From Sulfitobacter alexandrii (GTDB taxonomy: Bacteria; Pseudomonadota; Alphaproteobacteria; Rhodobacterales; Rhodobacteraceae), in contig NZ_CP018076.1 in the NCBI RefSeq assembly GCF_001886735.1, forward strand, positions 3,100,001 to 3,164,000: DNA of 64,000 nt, in the 5' to 3' direction. Positions 28,779-37,595 of the stretch are shown one piece after another. The position numbers and the translations under genes are program-made. The notes below the pieces were generated by a model. The model saw nothing but the letters and a program-made list of their open reading frames with translations, had not been told where the DNA came from and made no database searches. Each line of letters opens with the position of its first letter. Position 1 is the stretch's first letter.

Positions 28779-30293
28779 TCAGGCGTCGCCTTCGGCCATG
28801 TAGCGGGCGCGGCGTCCCATCCAGATCGGCAGGGCCACGACAAGCACGGCCAGCGCGTAAAGCAGGACACTCTTCCAGTTCTCGATCAGGATCATCCAGT
28901 CCCCGCCCGAGATCGACAGGGCGCGCCGCAGGTTGCCTTCGAACAGGCCGCCCAGCACGAAGCCGAGGATCACGGGCGCCAGCGAGAAGTCCATCTTGCG
29001 CAGGAACCAGCCGAAGATACCGAGACATGTGATCATGAACAGATCGAAGGGATTGCCGACAATGGAATAGATCCCGACGAAGGCGAGGATCGCGATCAGC
29101 GGCGTCAGGTAGTGCTGCGGGATCGTCAGCATCCGCGCGAACAGGCCTACCAGCGGCAGGTTGATGATCAGCAGCGCGATGTTGCCGATGTACATCGACG
29201 CGACCAGGCCCCAGGCGATCTCGGGCTGTTGCGTGAACAGCAGCGGACCGGGCTGGATGTTGAACATCAAAAGCGCACCCAGCAGGATCGCCGTGGTGCC
29301 GGAACCGGGAATGCCGAGTGTCAGCATCGGGACCATCGCACCGCCGGCAGCCGCGTTGTTCGCGGCTTCGGGCGCGGCCAGACCGCGCACATCGCCTGTG
29401 CCGAAGGTGCGCTGCCCTTCGGGGCCGGCGACCCGCTTTTCCGTACCGTAGGCCACGGCCGACGCGACCGATGCGCCCGTGCCCGGCAACACGCCGATGA
29501 AGAAGCCGATCAGCGAACAGCGCAGGATCGTCCACTTCGTCTTTGCCATATCCGCCCAGCGCACGAAACTGCGGTCCACGGGAAGGGTCTTGAGCTTGCC
29601 GCTGACCTGCTGTTCGACGAGGTGCAGCAGTTCCGCCATGCCGAACAGACCGACGACGATGATCAGGAAGTCGATACCGGCGAGGATGTCGGGCAGCCCG
29701 AAGGTATAGCGGGCGACGCCGGTGTTGCTGTCGATGCCGATGGTCGCCAGCATGAGGCCGATGAGCGCACCGAGCAGTGTCTTGACCGTGCTTTTCCCGA
29801 CGAGTGACGCGAGCGAGGCGAAGGCAAAGACCATCAGCGCGACGTAGTTCGCAGGCGAGAAGGTGACGGCGAATTGCGCCAGCAGCGGCCCGAACAGGGA
29901 CATCAGGACGACGGCAATGGTGCCGCCGATGAAGCTTGCGACCGCCGAGAGGGACAGGGCACGCCCCGCCTCGCCCTTGATTGCCATCGGGTGGCCGTCG
30001 AGCGTGGTCATCACGGCACCGGAATCGCCCGGCACGTTCAACAGGATGGAGGAGATCCGACCGCCATATTCGGCACCGTAGTAGATACCGGCGAGCAGGA
30101 TCAGCGCGCTTTCGGCGGGAAAGCCGAGGCCATAGGCGATCGGCAGCAGGATCGCGACGCCGTTGATCGGGCCAAGGCCCGGCAATGCGCCGATCAGCGT
30201 GCCGGCAAAGCAGCCCAGCAGCACCAGCATCAGGTTGAACGGCATGAGTGCGACACCGAAACCGGTCGCCAGCCCAGAGAGGACTTCGCCCAT
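28779..30293 (-). CDS. tctA: Tripartite tricarboxylate transporter, large permease TctA
   Basis: 504 residues, the usual TctA length, with the family's twice-repeated glycine-rich loops visible as GALPGLGPINGVAILLPIAYGL (here around residues 38-60) and GVLPGTGASVASAVAYG (about 258-275). About twelve membrane segments. With TctB it imports a carboxylate delivered by TctC, driven by an ion gradient. Its ATG shares one base with the tctB stop (TGATG), so translation is coupled. Confidence 0.92.
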   Translation of the reverse strand: MGEVLSGLATGFGVALMPFNLMLVLLGCFAGTLIGALPGLGPINGVAILLPIAYGLGFPAESALILLAGIYYGAEYGGRISSILLNVPGDSGAVMTTLDGHPMAIKGEAGRALSLSAVASFIGGTIAVVLMSLFGPLLAQFAVTFSPANYVALMVFAFASLASLVGKSTVKTLLGALIGLMLATIGIDSNTGVARYTFGLPDILAGIDFLIIVVGLFGMAELLHLVEQQVSGKLKTLPVDRSFVRWADMAKTKWTILRCSLIGFFIGVLPGTGASVASAVAYGTEKRVAGPEGQRTFGTGDVRGLAAPEAANNAAAGGAMVPMLTLGIPGSGTTAILLGALLMFNIQPGPLLFTQQPEIAWGLVASMYIGNIALLIINLPLVGLFARMLTIPQHYLTPLIAILAFVGIYSIVGNPFDLFMITCLGIFGWFLRKMDFSLAPVILGFVLGGLFEGNLRRALSISGGDWMILIENWKSVLLYALAVLVVALPIWMGRRARYMAEGDA

Positions 30294-30757
30294 CAGTTCG
30301 CTCCTTCGTTGTCAGAGTTGAATTCCGCCAGCCATTCCGACTCCGGCAGGTTCAGGTCCAGCAGTTCCACGCACAGCAGCCAGCCCAGGACACCGGCCGC
30401 GACGCCGAACAGCGCCGATCTGACCCATGTGGCCCCAAGCATCCGCGCCACGACGGCGCCGAACAGGGTCGTGGACACGATGAAGCCCAGCGGTTCGTAG
30501 AGTTCGGCATAGGCGAACAGCAGCGCAACCATCGCTCCGAGGCGGAACCATGTCCGGCCCGCGACATTGAGGCTGTCGGTGTCCGGCTTCCATAGGATTC
30601 CGACGATACACAGCAGCGCCACGACCGACAGGATCCGCGGCCAGCTTTCCGGGCCAAGGGGGTCATACTGAAACGGGGCCTTGATGATGGCGAACGCGAT
30701 GTAGCTGTAGGCAAGCGTTACCAGCAGAAGGATCCCGGCGAAAATCCGGTCGGCCAT
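30293..30757 (-). CDS. tctB: Tripartite tricarboxylate transporter, small permease TctB
   Basis: 154 residues with four hydrophobic helices, typical TctB. I place the start at 30757, where AAAGGTG precedes an ATG at the beginning of the first helix; an upstream in-frame reading to 30811 passes through the tctC-tctB hairpin. It sits between tctC and tctA. Confidence 0.88.
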   Translation of the reverse strand: MADRIFAGILLLVTLAYSYIAFAIIKAPFQYDPLGPESWPRILSVVALLCIVGILWKPDTDSLNVAGRTWFRLGAMVALLFAYAELYEPLGFIVSTTLFGAVVARMLGATWVRSALFGVAAGVLGWLLCVELLDLNLPESEWLAEFNSDNEGAN

Positions 30758-30781
30758 ATCGGCACCTTTGCTATTGGAATG

Positions 30782-30817
30782 AAAAGGGGGACGGCACCCG
30801 GAAAAGGGCACCGTCCC
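30782..30817 (-). terminator. Hairpin with T-run between tctC and tctB (probable attenuator)
   Basis: GGGACGGCACCC (30788-30799 on the plus strand) and GGGCACCGTCCC (30806-30817) form an almost perfect 12-bp stem; on the minus-strand RNA it is followed by CCTTTT. It resembles a terminator but lies inside the tctCBA operon, so partial termination that favours the binding protein is the likely role. Confidence 0.7.
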
Positions 30818-30828
30818 GCAAGGTCGGC

Positions 30829-31803
30829 TTACTGCTGGATCAGACCGGCTTCGGTCGCGATCTCGCGCAGCGTGGCCATGTTTTCATCGACCTGCGCTTT
30901 CAGTTCGTCACCCGCGAGGTTGAGCGGCAGAAGCCCCTTCTCGGTCTGGACCTGCTCCCACTCGGGCGTGGCATAAGCGGCGTTGAACGCATCGACCCAG
31001 GTGTTGTAGTCCGCGTCGGACACGTCCTTGCCCATGTAGAAGCCGCGCATGATCGTCCATTCGACGTCGAAGCCCTGCTCTTTCGCGGTCGGGATCTCGG
31101 CGAAGGGGCCGCCCAGACGCTCGTCCGACATCACGGCCAGCACGCGCATGTCGCCCGCTTCCATGTGGGACGCCATTTCGCCCACGTCGCCGGTGTAGAC
31201 CGCGATCGAACCACCCAGCAGGGCGGCAATCGCGTCACCGCCGCCGTCGAAGGCGACGTAGCGCATGTCCATCGGGGACCCGCCGGTTTCACGTACAAGC
31301 AGCGCGGCCTTCATCCAGTCCTGCGACCCGACGGAGCCGCCGGCACCCACGACGACGCTGCTGGGATCGTTGCCCAGATCGTTCATCAGCTGTTCCAGCG
31401 AGGTGTAGGGGCTGTCGGCCTTGACCACGACGGCACCGAAGTCCGCGCCCGCGGTCCCGACCCAGCGCACGTCGTTCTCGTCGAACTCACCGTATTTGCC
31501 GGTGGCGATGTTCAGCAGCGAACCGGTGGAAAAGGCGACGATCGCGTTGGGATCGTCCGTGCGGGTGGTGTTGAACAGGTTGTAGGCGACGGCGCCGATG
31601 CCGCCGGGCATGAACGTGACCTGTATCGGTCCACCAAAAGCATCGGCGAGGCCGGTCTGGGCGACGCGGCAGGTCAGGTCGAAACCGCCCCCGGGATTGG
31701 CGGGGGCCACGCACTCGGGGCTGCTCACTTCGGCAGCTGCGAAGGTTGGCAGTGTCAGGCTGGCGGCCAGCAGTGCTGCGCCGGACAGGCGGGTCATGAT
31801 CAT
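30829..31803 (-). CDS. tctC: Tripartite tricarboxylate transporter, binding protein TctC
   Basis: 324 residues: Sec signal peptide ending about residue 24 (TFAAAE), then the Bug/TctC fold beginning with the CVAPANPGGGFDLTCR loop that cradles the ligand carboxylate. It captures a di- or tricarboxylate in the periplasm. GGAGGAG lies 8 bases before the ATG at 31803. It is divergent from tctD, the likely regulator, with a 179-bp intergenic region carrying an array of 11-bp repeats. Confidence 0.92.
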   Translation of the reverse strand: MIMTRLSGAALLAASLTLPTFAAAEVSSPECVAPANPGGGFDLTCRVAQTGLADAFGGPIQVTFMPGGIGAVAYNLFNTTRTDDPNAIVAFSTGSLLNIATGKYGEFDENDVRWVGTAGADFGAVVVKADSPYTSLEQLMNDLGNDPSSVVVGAGGSVGSQDWMKAALLVRETGGSPMDMRYVAFDGGGDAIAALLGGSIAVYTGDVGEMASHMEAGDMRVLAVMSDERLGGPFAEIPTAKEQGFDVEWTIMRGFYMGKDVSDADYNTWVDAFNAAYATPEWEQVQTEKGLLPLNLAGDELKAQVDENMATLREIATEAGLIQQ

Positions 31804-31832
31804 CGGGGTCTCCTCCCATTGAGACGTTTCGG

Positions 31833-31849
31833 GGGGCGTCATGCGCCCC
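31833..31849 (-). repeat. Short inverted repeat in the tctC leader
   Basis: GGGGCG (31833-31838) and CGCCCC (31844-31849) flank five bases, 30 bp upstream of the tctC start. It would form a small hairpin in the tctC leader mRNA; any role is unknown. Confidence 0.35.
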
Positions 31850-31873
31850 TTGCCCGAAGCTACAACGCAAGCC

Positions 31874-31939
31874 TGTCACGCCGCTGATGCCTGGCTTTGC
31901 CGGACCTGACGCGAAGCTGTCACGAAGCTGACGCGCATC
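31874..31939 (+). promoter_or_regulatory. Candidate TctD operator: six in-phase 11-bp direct repeats
   Basis: Read in 11-base steps the segment is TGTCACGCCGC, TGATGCCTGGC, TTTGCCGGACC, TGACGCGAAGC, TGTCACGAAGC, TGACGCGCATC. Units 1, 4, 5 and 6 share TGNCNCG, and all six begin with T and end with C. Eleven-base direct repeats are the classic binding pattern of OmpR/PhoB regulators. Lying between tctC and tctD, it is the likely site where TctD controls both directions. Confidence 0.6.
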
Positions 31940-31982
31940 GGAACGACTATCTCTCTGCGCGGCATCGCTGTAGTTTCGGATC

Positions 31983-32654
31983 ATGCGCATGCTTCTCGTG
32001 GAAGATAACGACGACCTTGCCGAGACGATCATCGATCGTCTGCGGGCCGAAGGCCATTCCATCGACCGCGAAGCGAACGGCGACCAGGCCAACAGCCTGT
32101 TGCGGCACGCCCGGTTCGACATCGTGCTGCTGGACATCAACCTGCCGGGGCGCAGCGGCTACGAGGTGCTGCGATCCCTGCGCGCCCGCGACGACCAGAC
32201 ACCGGTGATCATCCTGACGGCCCGCAGCCAGATCGACGACCGCGTGCTGGGTCTGGACGCGGGGGCTGACGATTACATGATCAAGCCCGTGGACTTTCGC
32301 GAGCTTTCGGCCCGCTGCCGGGTGCTGGCGCGGCGCAGGGCAGGCAGCGCCAGCAACGTCTTTACCGCAGGCGATCTGGTGTTCGATCGCGCGGCGAAAC
32401 GGGCGACGGTACGCGGTCAGGATGCCGACCTGCGCGCGCGCGAGATCCAGCTTCTGGAAATCCTGATCGACAACCTGGGTCGGATGCTGACCAAGGAAGA
32501 AGTGGCCGACAAGCTCTACAGCTTCGACGAGGCACCGAGCCTGAACGCGGTCGAACAGATCGTCGCCCGTCTGCGCAAGCGGCTGGAGGGCACGCCGCTC
32601 GTGGTCAAGACCGCGCGCGGCCTCGGATACATGGCCTATGTGGCCGAAGACTGA
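31983..32654 (+). CDS. tctD: OmpR-family response regulator TctD
   Basis: 223 residues: receiver domain with acidic pair ED/D near residues 7-9, phospho-acceptor Asp51 (LLDINLPG), Thr79 and Lys101, then a winged-helix trans_reg_C domain (about 128-220). It pairs with the kinase encoded next, with a 17-bp gene overlap, and is divergent from tctCBA, which TctD homologues control in response to tricarboxylates. The ribosome-binding site is weak (CGGA). Confidence 0.92.
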   Translation: MRMLLVEDNDDLAETIIDRLRAEGHSIDREANGDQANSLLRHARFDIVLLDINLPGRSGYEVLRSLRARDDQTPVIILTARSQIDDRVLGLDAGADDYMIKPVDFRELSARCRVLARRRAGSASNVFTAGDLVFDRAAKRATVRGQDADLRAREIQLLEILIDNLGRMLTKEEVADKLYSFDEAPSLNAVEQIVARLRKRLEGTPLVVKTARGLGYMAYVAED

Positions 32655-35085
32655 CCGCGCCTATTCGCTGCAACGCCGCCTGCTCGCATCGATGGCGCTG
32701 GGGTTCGCGGTGCTGTTGCTGATCATCTCGATCCTGCTGTGGAACTATGCCCGCGACGCATCAAACCGCACCTACGACCTGCTGCTCGCGGGGGCGTCGC
32801 TGGCGGTGCTGGACCGTGTGTCGTCGGGACCGTCGGGCATTTCCGTCGATCTGCCCTATTCCGCGATGGAGATCCTTGGCCTCGCCCCCGAGGATCGCGT
32901 GATCTACCGGGTCTTCTCGGACCGGGATGGAGAGATCACCGGCACCCCCGGCCTGCCCGTCCCGCGCGATGCCGACCTCGGGTCCGCGCCCGTGTTCTAC
33001 GACGCCGAGCTGGACGAACCCTTCCGTTTCGTCCAGCAGGGGCGGCAACTGACGACGCCCACGGGGCGCGTCTGGGTCGGCGTGCAGATCGGGCAGACAC
33101 GGGCCGGGCGCACGGCACAACAGAAATCGCTGTTCCTGAACGGGATGGCGGGTCTGGGCGTCGTGTCGCTGATCGGGCTCGGCTTCGTCTGGCTTGCGAT
33201 CCGCGTGGCCCTGGCCCCCCTGCGCCAGCTGGCCGAGGCGTTGCGGCTGCGCGATCCCGCCGACCTGTCGCAGATCGATGGCGCGCCACCGCGCGAAATC
33301 CGGGGCCTGTTCGATTCGATCAACGACTTCATGCGCCGCCTGCGTGCCAACCGCACCCTGACCGAGACGTTCATCGCCGACGTGGCGCACCAGACCCGGA
33401 CATCGCTGTCTGCCCTTCAGGGGCAATTGTCGCTGGCCGGCGATGCGACGACATTCGACGACATGGCGGTGCGCGTGGCCAAGGCCGACAGCCAGGCGCG
33501 GCGGACCGTGCGGCTGACCAACCAGCTGCTGGCCCATGCCATGGTCACCCACCGGTCCGATACCGGCACCCTTCGGCCCGTCGCGCTGAAGCCGATCGTG
33601 ACCGAGGTGCTGACCGACATGCTGCGTGACAGCGACATGCGCGGCGTCACGGTCACGCTGTCCGCCGACAGCATCCTCCCCGGAGAGGATATCGTGCGCG
33701 GTGACGCGATCTCGATCCGGGAGGCGCTGTCGAACCTGCTGGAAAACGCGCGCCGTCACGGGCCTGCCGACAATACAATCGACGTGACGCTCGAAACCAC
33801 CGGAGAAGCCGACGTGTCGCTCATCGTCGAGGATGCCGGCCCCGGCATCGCCCCCGCCGACCGCGCCCGCGCGACGGAGCGTTTCACCTCCATCGCGCGG
33901 GATACCGCAGGGTCCGGCCTTGGTCTGTCCATCGTGCGTGCGGTGGTCGACAGCCACGACGGGCGGCTGGTGCTGGGCACCTCCAGCGCCGGCGGCTTGC
34001 GTGCCGAGCTGCGGTTCCGCCGTCTTCTTTCGCAGGCGGCTGCCCGCGCCGTCATGGCCGTGACGATCTGCTGCGCCCTGTTCATCGTGCCGGCTCCGGC
34101 AACGGCCCAGGCGCAGACGACTCTCACGATCGCCAGTGCGACGGACAGCGACGTGATGACGGCGCTGATCGCGCGGTTCGAGGACCTGAACCCCGATGTG
34201 ACGGTCGACTATGTCGAATACCAGACCGTCGACCTGCATCAGGCCATCCTGAATGCCGTGCCACAGGACATGCCCGACGTCGTCATCAGTTCCGCGATGG
34301 ACCTGCAGGTCGATCTGGTGAATCGCGGGCTTGCGCTGCCGCTGGACATTCCCGCCGCCACGCGTCTGCCGGGCTGGGCAACCTGGCGGTCGGAGCTGTT
34401 CGGCTTCACCTTCGAGCCGGCGGTCATCGTCTACAACACCGACCTGATCCCGCCGGGCACCCTGCCGCAGGAACATCTGGAACTGGTCAACTACATCCGC
34501 CGCAACGAAATGGCGCTGAACCGGCGGATCGGCATCTACGATCTGCGCCGGTCCGGGATCGGCTATCTGTTCGCGACGCAGGACGTCGTGCAGGGCCTGC
34601 AGGCCTCGCGCATGACAGAGGTGCTGACCCGCGCGAACGTCCGCAACTATTGCTGCACGTCCGAGATGATCGCCGCGACTTCGCGTGCCGAACTGGCGCT
34701 TGCGGTCAACGTCATCGGGTCTTACGCGCTGGCCGCCGCCGCCCGCGACCCGCGCATCGGCATCCACTTCATGGGCGATTACAACCTCGTCATGTCAAGG
34801 ACGGGGTTCGTGCCCCGGACGGCACGTCATCCCGATGCCGGACGCCGCTTCCTGTCGTTCCTGCTGGACGACGGACAGACGATCCTCGCCAGTCAATCGG
34901 ACCTGATCCCGATCCTGCCGGTGCCCGGAGCGGAATCGTCGCCGTGGCGCGACCTGTCGGCACACGCGGGAAGCTTCCTGCCCATCAAGCTCGGCCCCGG
35001 CCTTCTTACCTATCTGGACGACCGCAAGAAGGCGAATTTCCTCGAAGGCTGGGATCAGCCGGCCCGCCCCTTGGGCACACGGTGA
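32638..35085 (+). CDS. TctE-type sensor histidine kinase fused to a periplasmic solute-binding protein
   Basis: 815 residues, nearly twice TctE length. Order: helix 1 (about 15-37), periplasmic sensor domain of 2CSK_N type (about 38-165), helix 2 (about 170-192), HAMP, dimerisation/phospho-acceptor helix with His251 (ADVAHQTRTSLSAL), ATPase domain with N box (about 364, LSNLLENARRHG), G1 DAGPGIAP and G2 GSGLGLSIV (about 425). Instead of ending there, a third hydrophobic stretch (about 471-490, AVMAVTICCALFIVPAPATA) leads into about 320 residues resembling an iron/phosphonate-type ABC binding protein (TLTIASATDSDVMTALI; YNTDLIPPGTLP). Predicted topology puts that domain in the periplasm. The reading frame is continuous with no in-frame stop between modules. 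Ligand unknown; a carboxylate is likely from context. Confidence 0.85.
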   Translation: MWPKTDRAYSLQRRLLASMALGFAVLLLIISILLWNYARDASNRTYDLLLAGASLAVLDRVSSGPSGISVDLPYSAMEILGLAPEDRVIYRVFSDRDGEITGTPGLPVPRDADLGSAPVFYDAELDEPFRFVQQGRQLTTPTGRVWVGVQIGQTRAGRTAQQKSLFLNGMAGLGVVSLIGLGFVWLAIRVALAPLRQLAEALRLRDPADLSQIDGAPPREIRGLFDSINDFMRRLRANRTLTETFIADVAHQTRTSLSALQGQLSLAGDATTFDDMAVRVAKADSQARRTVRLTNQLLAHAMVTHRSDTGTLRPVALKPIVTEVLTDMLRDSDMRGVTVTLSADSILPGEDIVRGDAISIREALSNLLENARRHGPADNTIDVTLETTGEADVSLIVEDAGPGIAPADRARATERFTSIARDTAGSGLGLSIVRAVVDSHDGRLVLGTSSAGGLRAELRFRRLLSQAAARAVMAVTICCALFIVPAPATAQAQTTLTIASATDSDVMTALIARFEDLNPDVTVDYVEYQTVDLHQAILNAVPQDMPDVVISSAMDLQVDLVNRGLALPLDIPAATRLPGWATWRSELFGFTFEPAVIVYNTDLIPPGTLPQEHLELVNYIRRNEMALNRRIGIYDLRRSGIGYLFATQDVVQGLQASRMTEVLTRANVRNYCCTSEMIAATSRAELALAVNVIGSYALAAAARDPRIGIHFMGDYNLVMSRTGFVPRTARHPDAGRRFLSFLLDDGQTILASQSDLIPILPVPGAESSPWRDLSAHAGSFLPIKLGPGLLTYLDDRKKANFLEGWDQPARPLGTR

Positions 35086-35230
35086 TCCTGTGCGGCCAAT
35101 AGCGGTCGTGCGTCGCGCCCAGGGATCATAGTGGCCGATTTGGAGAAAACGGTCGTCCGAGGCCGCGGTGATACATTTGGTGTTGAGTCCCTGTCGGAAC
35201 ATCAGCTTCGCGAGGGAAGGACGGAGAACT

Positions 35231-37018
35231 TCAACCAGCGACAGCGGCCTGATTGCTCTCGAAGAGCGGTATCCTCACGAAGAATGTCGTCCCGACCCCA
35301 AGCTCGCTTTCATAACGGATGTGTCCGCCAAGTTCCTCGAGCAGGAGACGCGTGATGTTCATGCCCAAGCCTGTCCCCTCGTGCTGGCGGGTGGACGAAC
35401 TATCAAGCTGGGTGAAGCGGCCAAAGACCTTATCCTCCGAGCCCTTCGGAATGCCGGGTCCTGTATCTGTTATCCTTATCTCGGCAAAATCTTCCAGCCG
35501 AGACGCGGATATGGTCACGGTATCGCCGGTACCCGAGAATTTCATGGCGTTGGAAACGACGTTCGCGATCACCTGCTGAAGCCGGCCCGTATCTGTCAGG
35601 CAGATGCAGGGTTCAGCGGGATCAATGAAGGTGAGCCGCACTTTGCGCTCAACCCCGTATCCTTCCAGTTCTTCGGCGGCGGCACGAAGGGCATCCTTCA
35701 GGTCGACCCTTTCGAGCGTCACCTTGAACTGTCCCGAATCCAGCTTCTGCAGGTCCAGCAGGCTGTCGATCAGCTTGCGCAGGCGTTTCGTATTCCGCCG
35801 GGTTATTTCGACCCCCTTGAGGGCCTTGTCCGGCAAGACGCCGAAGCCTCCTGCGTGCAAGAGGTCCAGCGCGCCGCTGATGGATGTGAGGGGAGTGCGC
35901 AGTTCGTGGCTGATGACGGAAACAAGCTCGTTCTGCAGCCGCACCGTTTCCTCCGCCTTTTTCCTTGCTGCCTTCAGGTGTCGCACGGTTTCCTCTTCCT
36001 GCGTCACGTCGATCAGATCGAGCGTCCAGCCCAGAAACTTGCGATCCGGATGGACGGCATTCTCGATAACCAAGGCCCTTGCGCGATACGCACGGTCCCC
36101 GACGATATGGTGCACGGTCGGGTCGATCTGTTTGCCCTGCATCAGGTCAGCGACCAACTCGTCGATCATGACCCTCAGCTCTTCCGCGTTCTCGCCCCGC
36201 AACATGTCCTTCACGACAGAATTCTTCGAGACCATGCGGCCCTTGCGGTTGAAGATCATCTTCAAGCTGTCTGACGCATGAAAAAAATGCTGTTCCCCGA
36301 CCTTTTCGGCTTTGAGCCACCGGCTGTTGATGATGACCGACCCGTAGGACGCGAAAGAGATCACGATCACGTAGGGCGTCGGGTCGACCCCCGCGACAGT
36401 AAAGCCGAAAAGGAGGTAACTGATATTCGTTCCGACGGGCACAGCCGACATCGCCAGTATGGCCCCGTAGATCGGCCTGAAATAGTCGGTCGACTTGCGA
36501 AGACCGTAGAAGGCGATCACGCCGGCGAGGGTGATCCAGCTGAAGTTGTAGGCCTCCAGAACGTAGAACATCCATCCACGATCCGGCATGATCGAAAGCC
36601 GACCGTCGATCATGTCGGACCGGCTATCCAAAGAGATCAGGGATTGGTGCCAGAAGTTCGTCAGGGCGAGGATGATCCCGATGCCGGTTGACACGACGAC
36701 AACCTTGTATGCGTAACGGCCCAATACATTCACCTTGATCGGTCCGAACTTGATCAGGAACATGGACCACGCCGCCGCGCAGAGTGAACTCATCGGCAGC
36801 GCCAGTGTGTGCCAGAATATCTTGTCCGGTACGCTGACGGCCGCGACCTGAAGAATGGTGACCGTCAGCCATGCCGCCACCCCGACATGGGTCATGAGGA
36901 AGAAAGTGTGACCGGGACCGACCGGCCGCTTCCAGGAACGGACCGTATGAAAGATCAGCACGCATAGAATGAAAAATCCGAACGCGAACAGTCCGTCGAT
37001 TTCGTATCCATCTATCAT
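35231..37018 (-). CDS. Membrane sensor histidine kinase with N-terminal 7TM-type region
   Basis: 595 residues. About seven hydrophobic helices fill residues 1-230 (HisKA_7TM-like), then a PAS-like segment (about 245-345), a short coiled coil, phospho-acceptor His371 in SVISHELRTPL, and a HATPase_c domain with NVVSNAMKFSG, DTGPGIP and GTGLGMNI. It probably senses a membrane or small-molecule signal and passes phosphate to an unlinked regulator; none is adjacent. Start uncertain: 37018 begins just before the first helix, but 37081 is in frame too; neither has a well-spaced ribosome-binding site. Confidence 0.82.
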   Translation of the reverse strand: MIDGYEIDGLFAFGFFILCVLIFHTVRSWKRPVGPGHTFFLMTHVGVAAWLTVTILQVAAVSVPDKIFWHTLALPMSSLCAAAWSMFLIKFGPIKVNVLGRYAYKVVVVSTGIGIILALTNFWHQSLISLDSRSDMIDGRLSIMPDRGWMFYVLEAYNFSWITLAGVIAFYGLRKSTDYFRPIYGAILAMSAVPVGTNISYLLFGFTVAGVDPTPYVIVISFASYGSVIINSRWLKAEKVGEQHFFHASDSLKMIFNRKGRMVSKNSVVKDMLRGENAEELRVMIDELVADLMQGKQIDPTVHHIVGDRAYRARALVIENAVHPDRKFLGWTLDLIDVTQEEETVRHLKAARKKAEETVRLQNELVSVISHELRTPLTSISGALDLLHAGGFGVLPDKALKGVEITRRNTKRLRKLIDSLLDLQKLDSGQFKVTLERVDLKDALRAAAEELEGYGVERKVRLTFIDPAEPCICLTDTGRLQQVIANVVSNAMKFSGTGDTVTISASRLEDFAEIRITDTGPGIPKGSEDKVFGRFTQLDSSSTRQHEGTGLGMNITRLLLEELGGHIRYESELGVGTTFFVRIPLFESNQAAVAG

Positions 37019-37081
37019 CTGGGCAACTCGGTTCCTCGAAGTTGTGCAGGCATGAAAGAAAAGACATTCAAATAACGTCAT

Positions 37082-37458
37082 TATTGCGGCGCTGTTCCGC
37101 ACTTCACCATTCCGCAGGGTGTGCCCGGATTCGAACCGATCCGCCCCTGGGCCCACCCGAAACAGGGAGTTGCGGCTTGGATCAGGGCGACAGGTTGGCG
37201 AAGCCTGCGTGCCCGCCGCCGTTGCGGGCAGGCGAGGTCACAGCGCCTGACAAGGATTGCCCCGCAGCGGCGACACAGCCTCCCGCGGCAGATTCAGGCG
37301 GATGCAGGTTTGCACGACGCCGCCGCATCACGGAAAGCGGGACGGCGCCCGGGGCCTGCCCGTCGCTGCCCGGCCAGCGCGACAGGATGCGCCCCTGCGC
37401 TCGCAGCCTTTGACCAGCAAGGGCAGCGGCGCGGTGGTCACCGGCGTTGTTCGATACG
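37082..37458. other. Gene-free stretch before the 7TM kinase
   Basis: No convincing coding sequence on either strand. It holds an imperfect stem-loop at 37117-37158 (GGGTGTGCCC with GGGCCCACCC, nine of ten paired, enclosing CGGAT/ATCCG) in what would be the leader of the kinase mRNA. The rest is GC-rich without clear signals. Confidence 0.5.
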
Positions 37459-37535
37459 TGGCGATCCCTGAAGGACTCGAACCCTCAACCTGCTGATTAG
37501 AAGTCAGCTGCTCTATCCAGTTGAGCTAAGGGACC
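37459..37535 (-). tRNA. tRNA-Arg (anticodon TCT)
   Basis: A full cloverleaf reads on the minus strand from 37535 to 37459, 77 nt including an encoded 3' CCA. The acceptor stem pairs GGTCCCT with AGGGATC (one G-T pair); the D arm contains TAGCTCAACTGGATAGAGCA; the anticodon arm CTGACTTCTAATCAG places TCT; the T arm contains GGTTCGAGTCC. It reads arginine AGA/AGG codons, rare in this GC-rich genome. Confidence 0.95.
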
Positions 37536-37595
37536 GCTGGACGGGGTTTTCCATCATCGGCGCTGGCTTGGCAAGCCTCGTGGTCCCTGGTTGCG

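Noticed and set aside
37117..37158. T-arm-like GGTTCGAATCC on the minus strand near 37125-37136, hinting at a second tRNA or remnant
   Set aside because: The stem beside it does not pair as a T arm and no acceptor, D or anticodon arm can be built; it is better explained as part of an imperfect hairpin.
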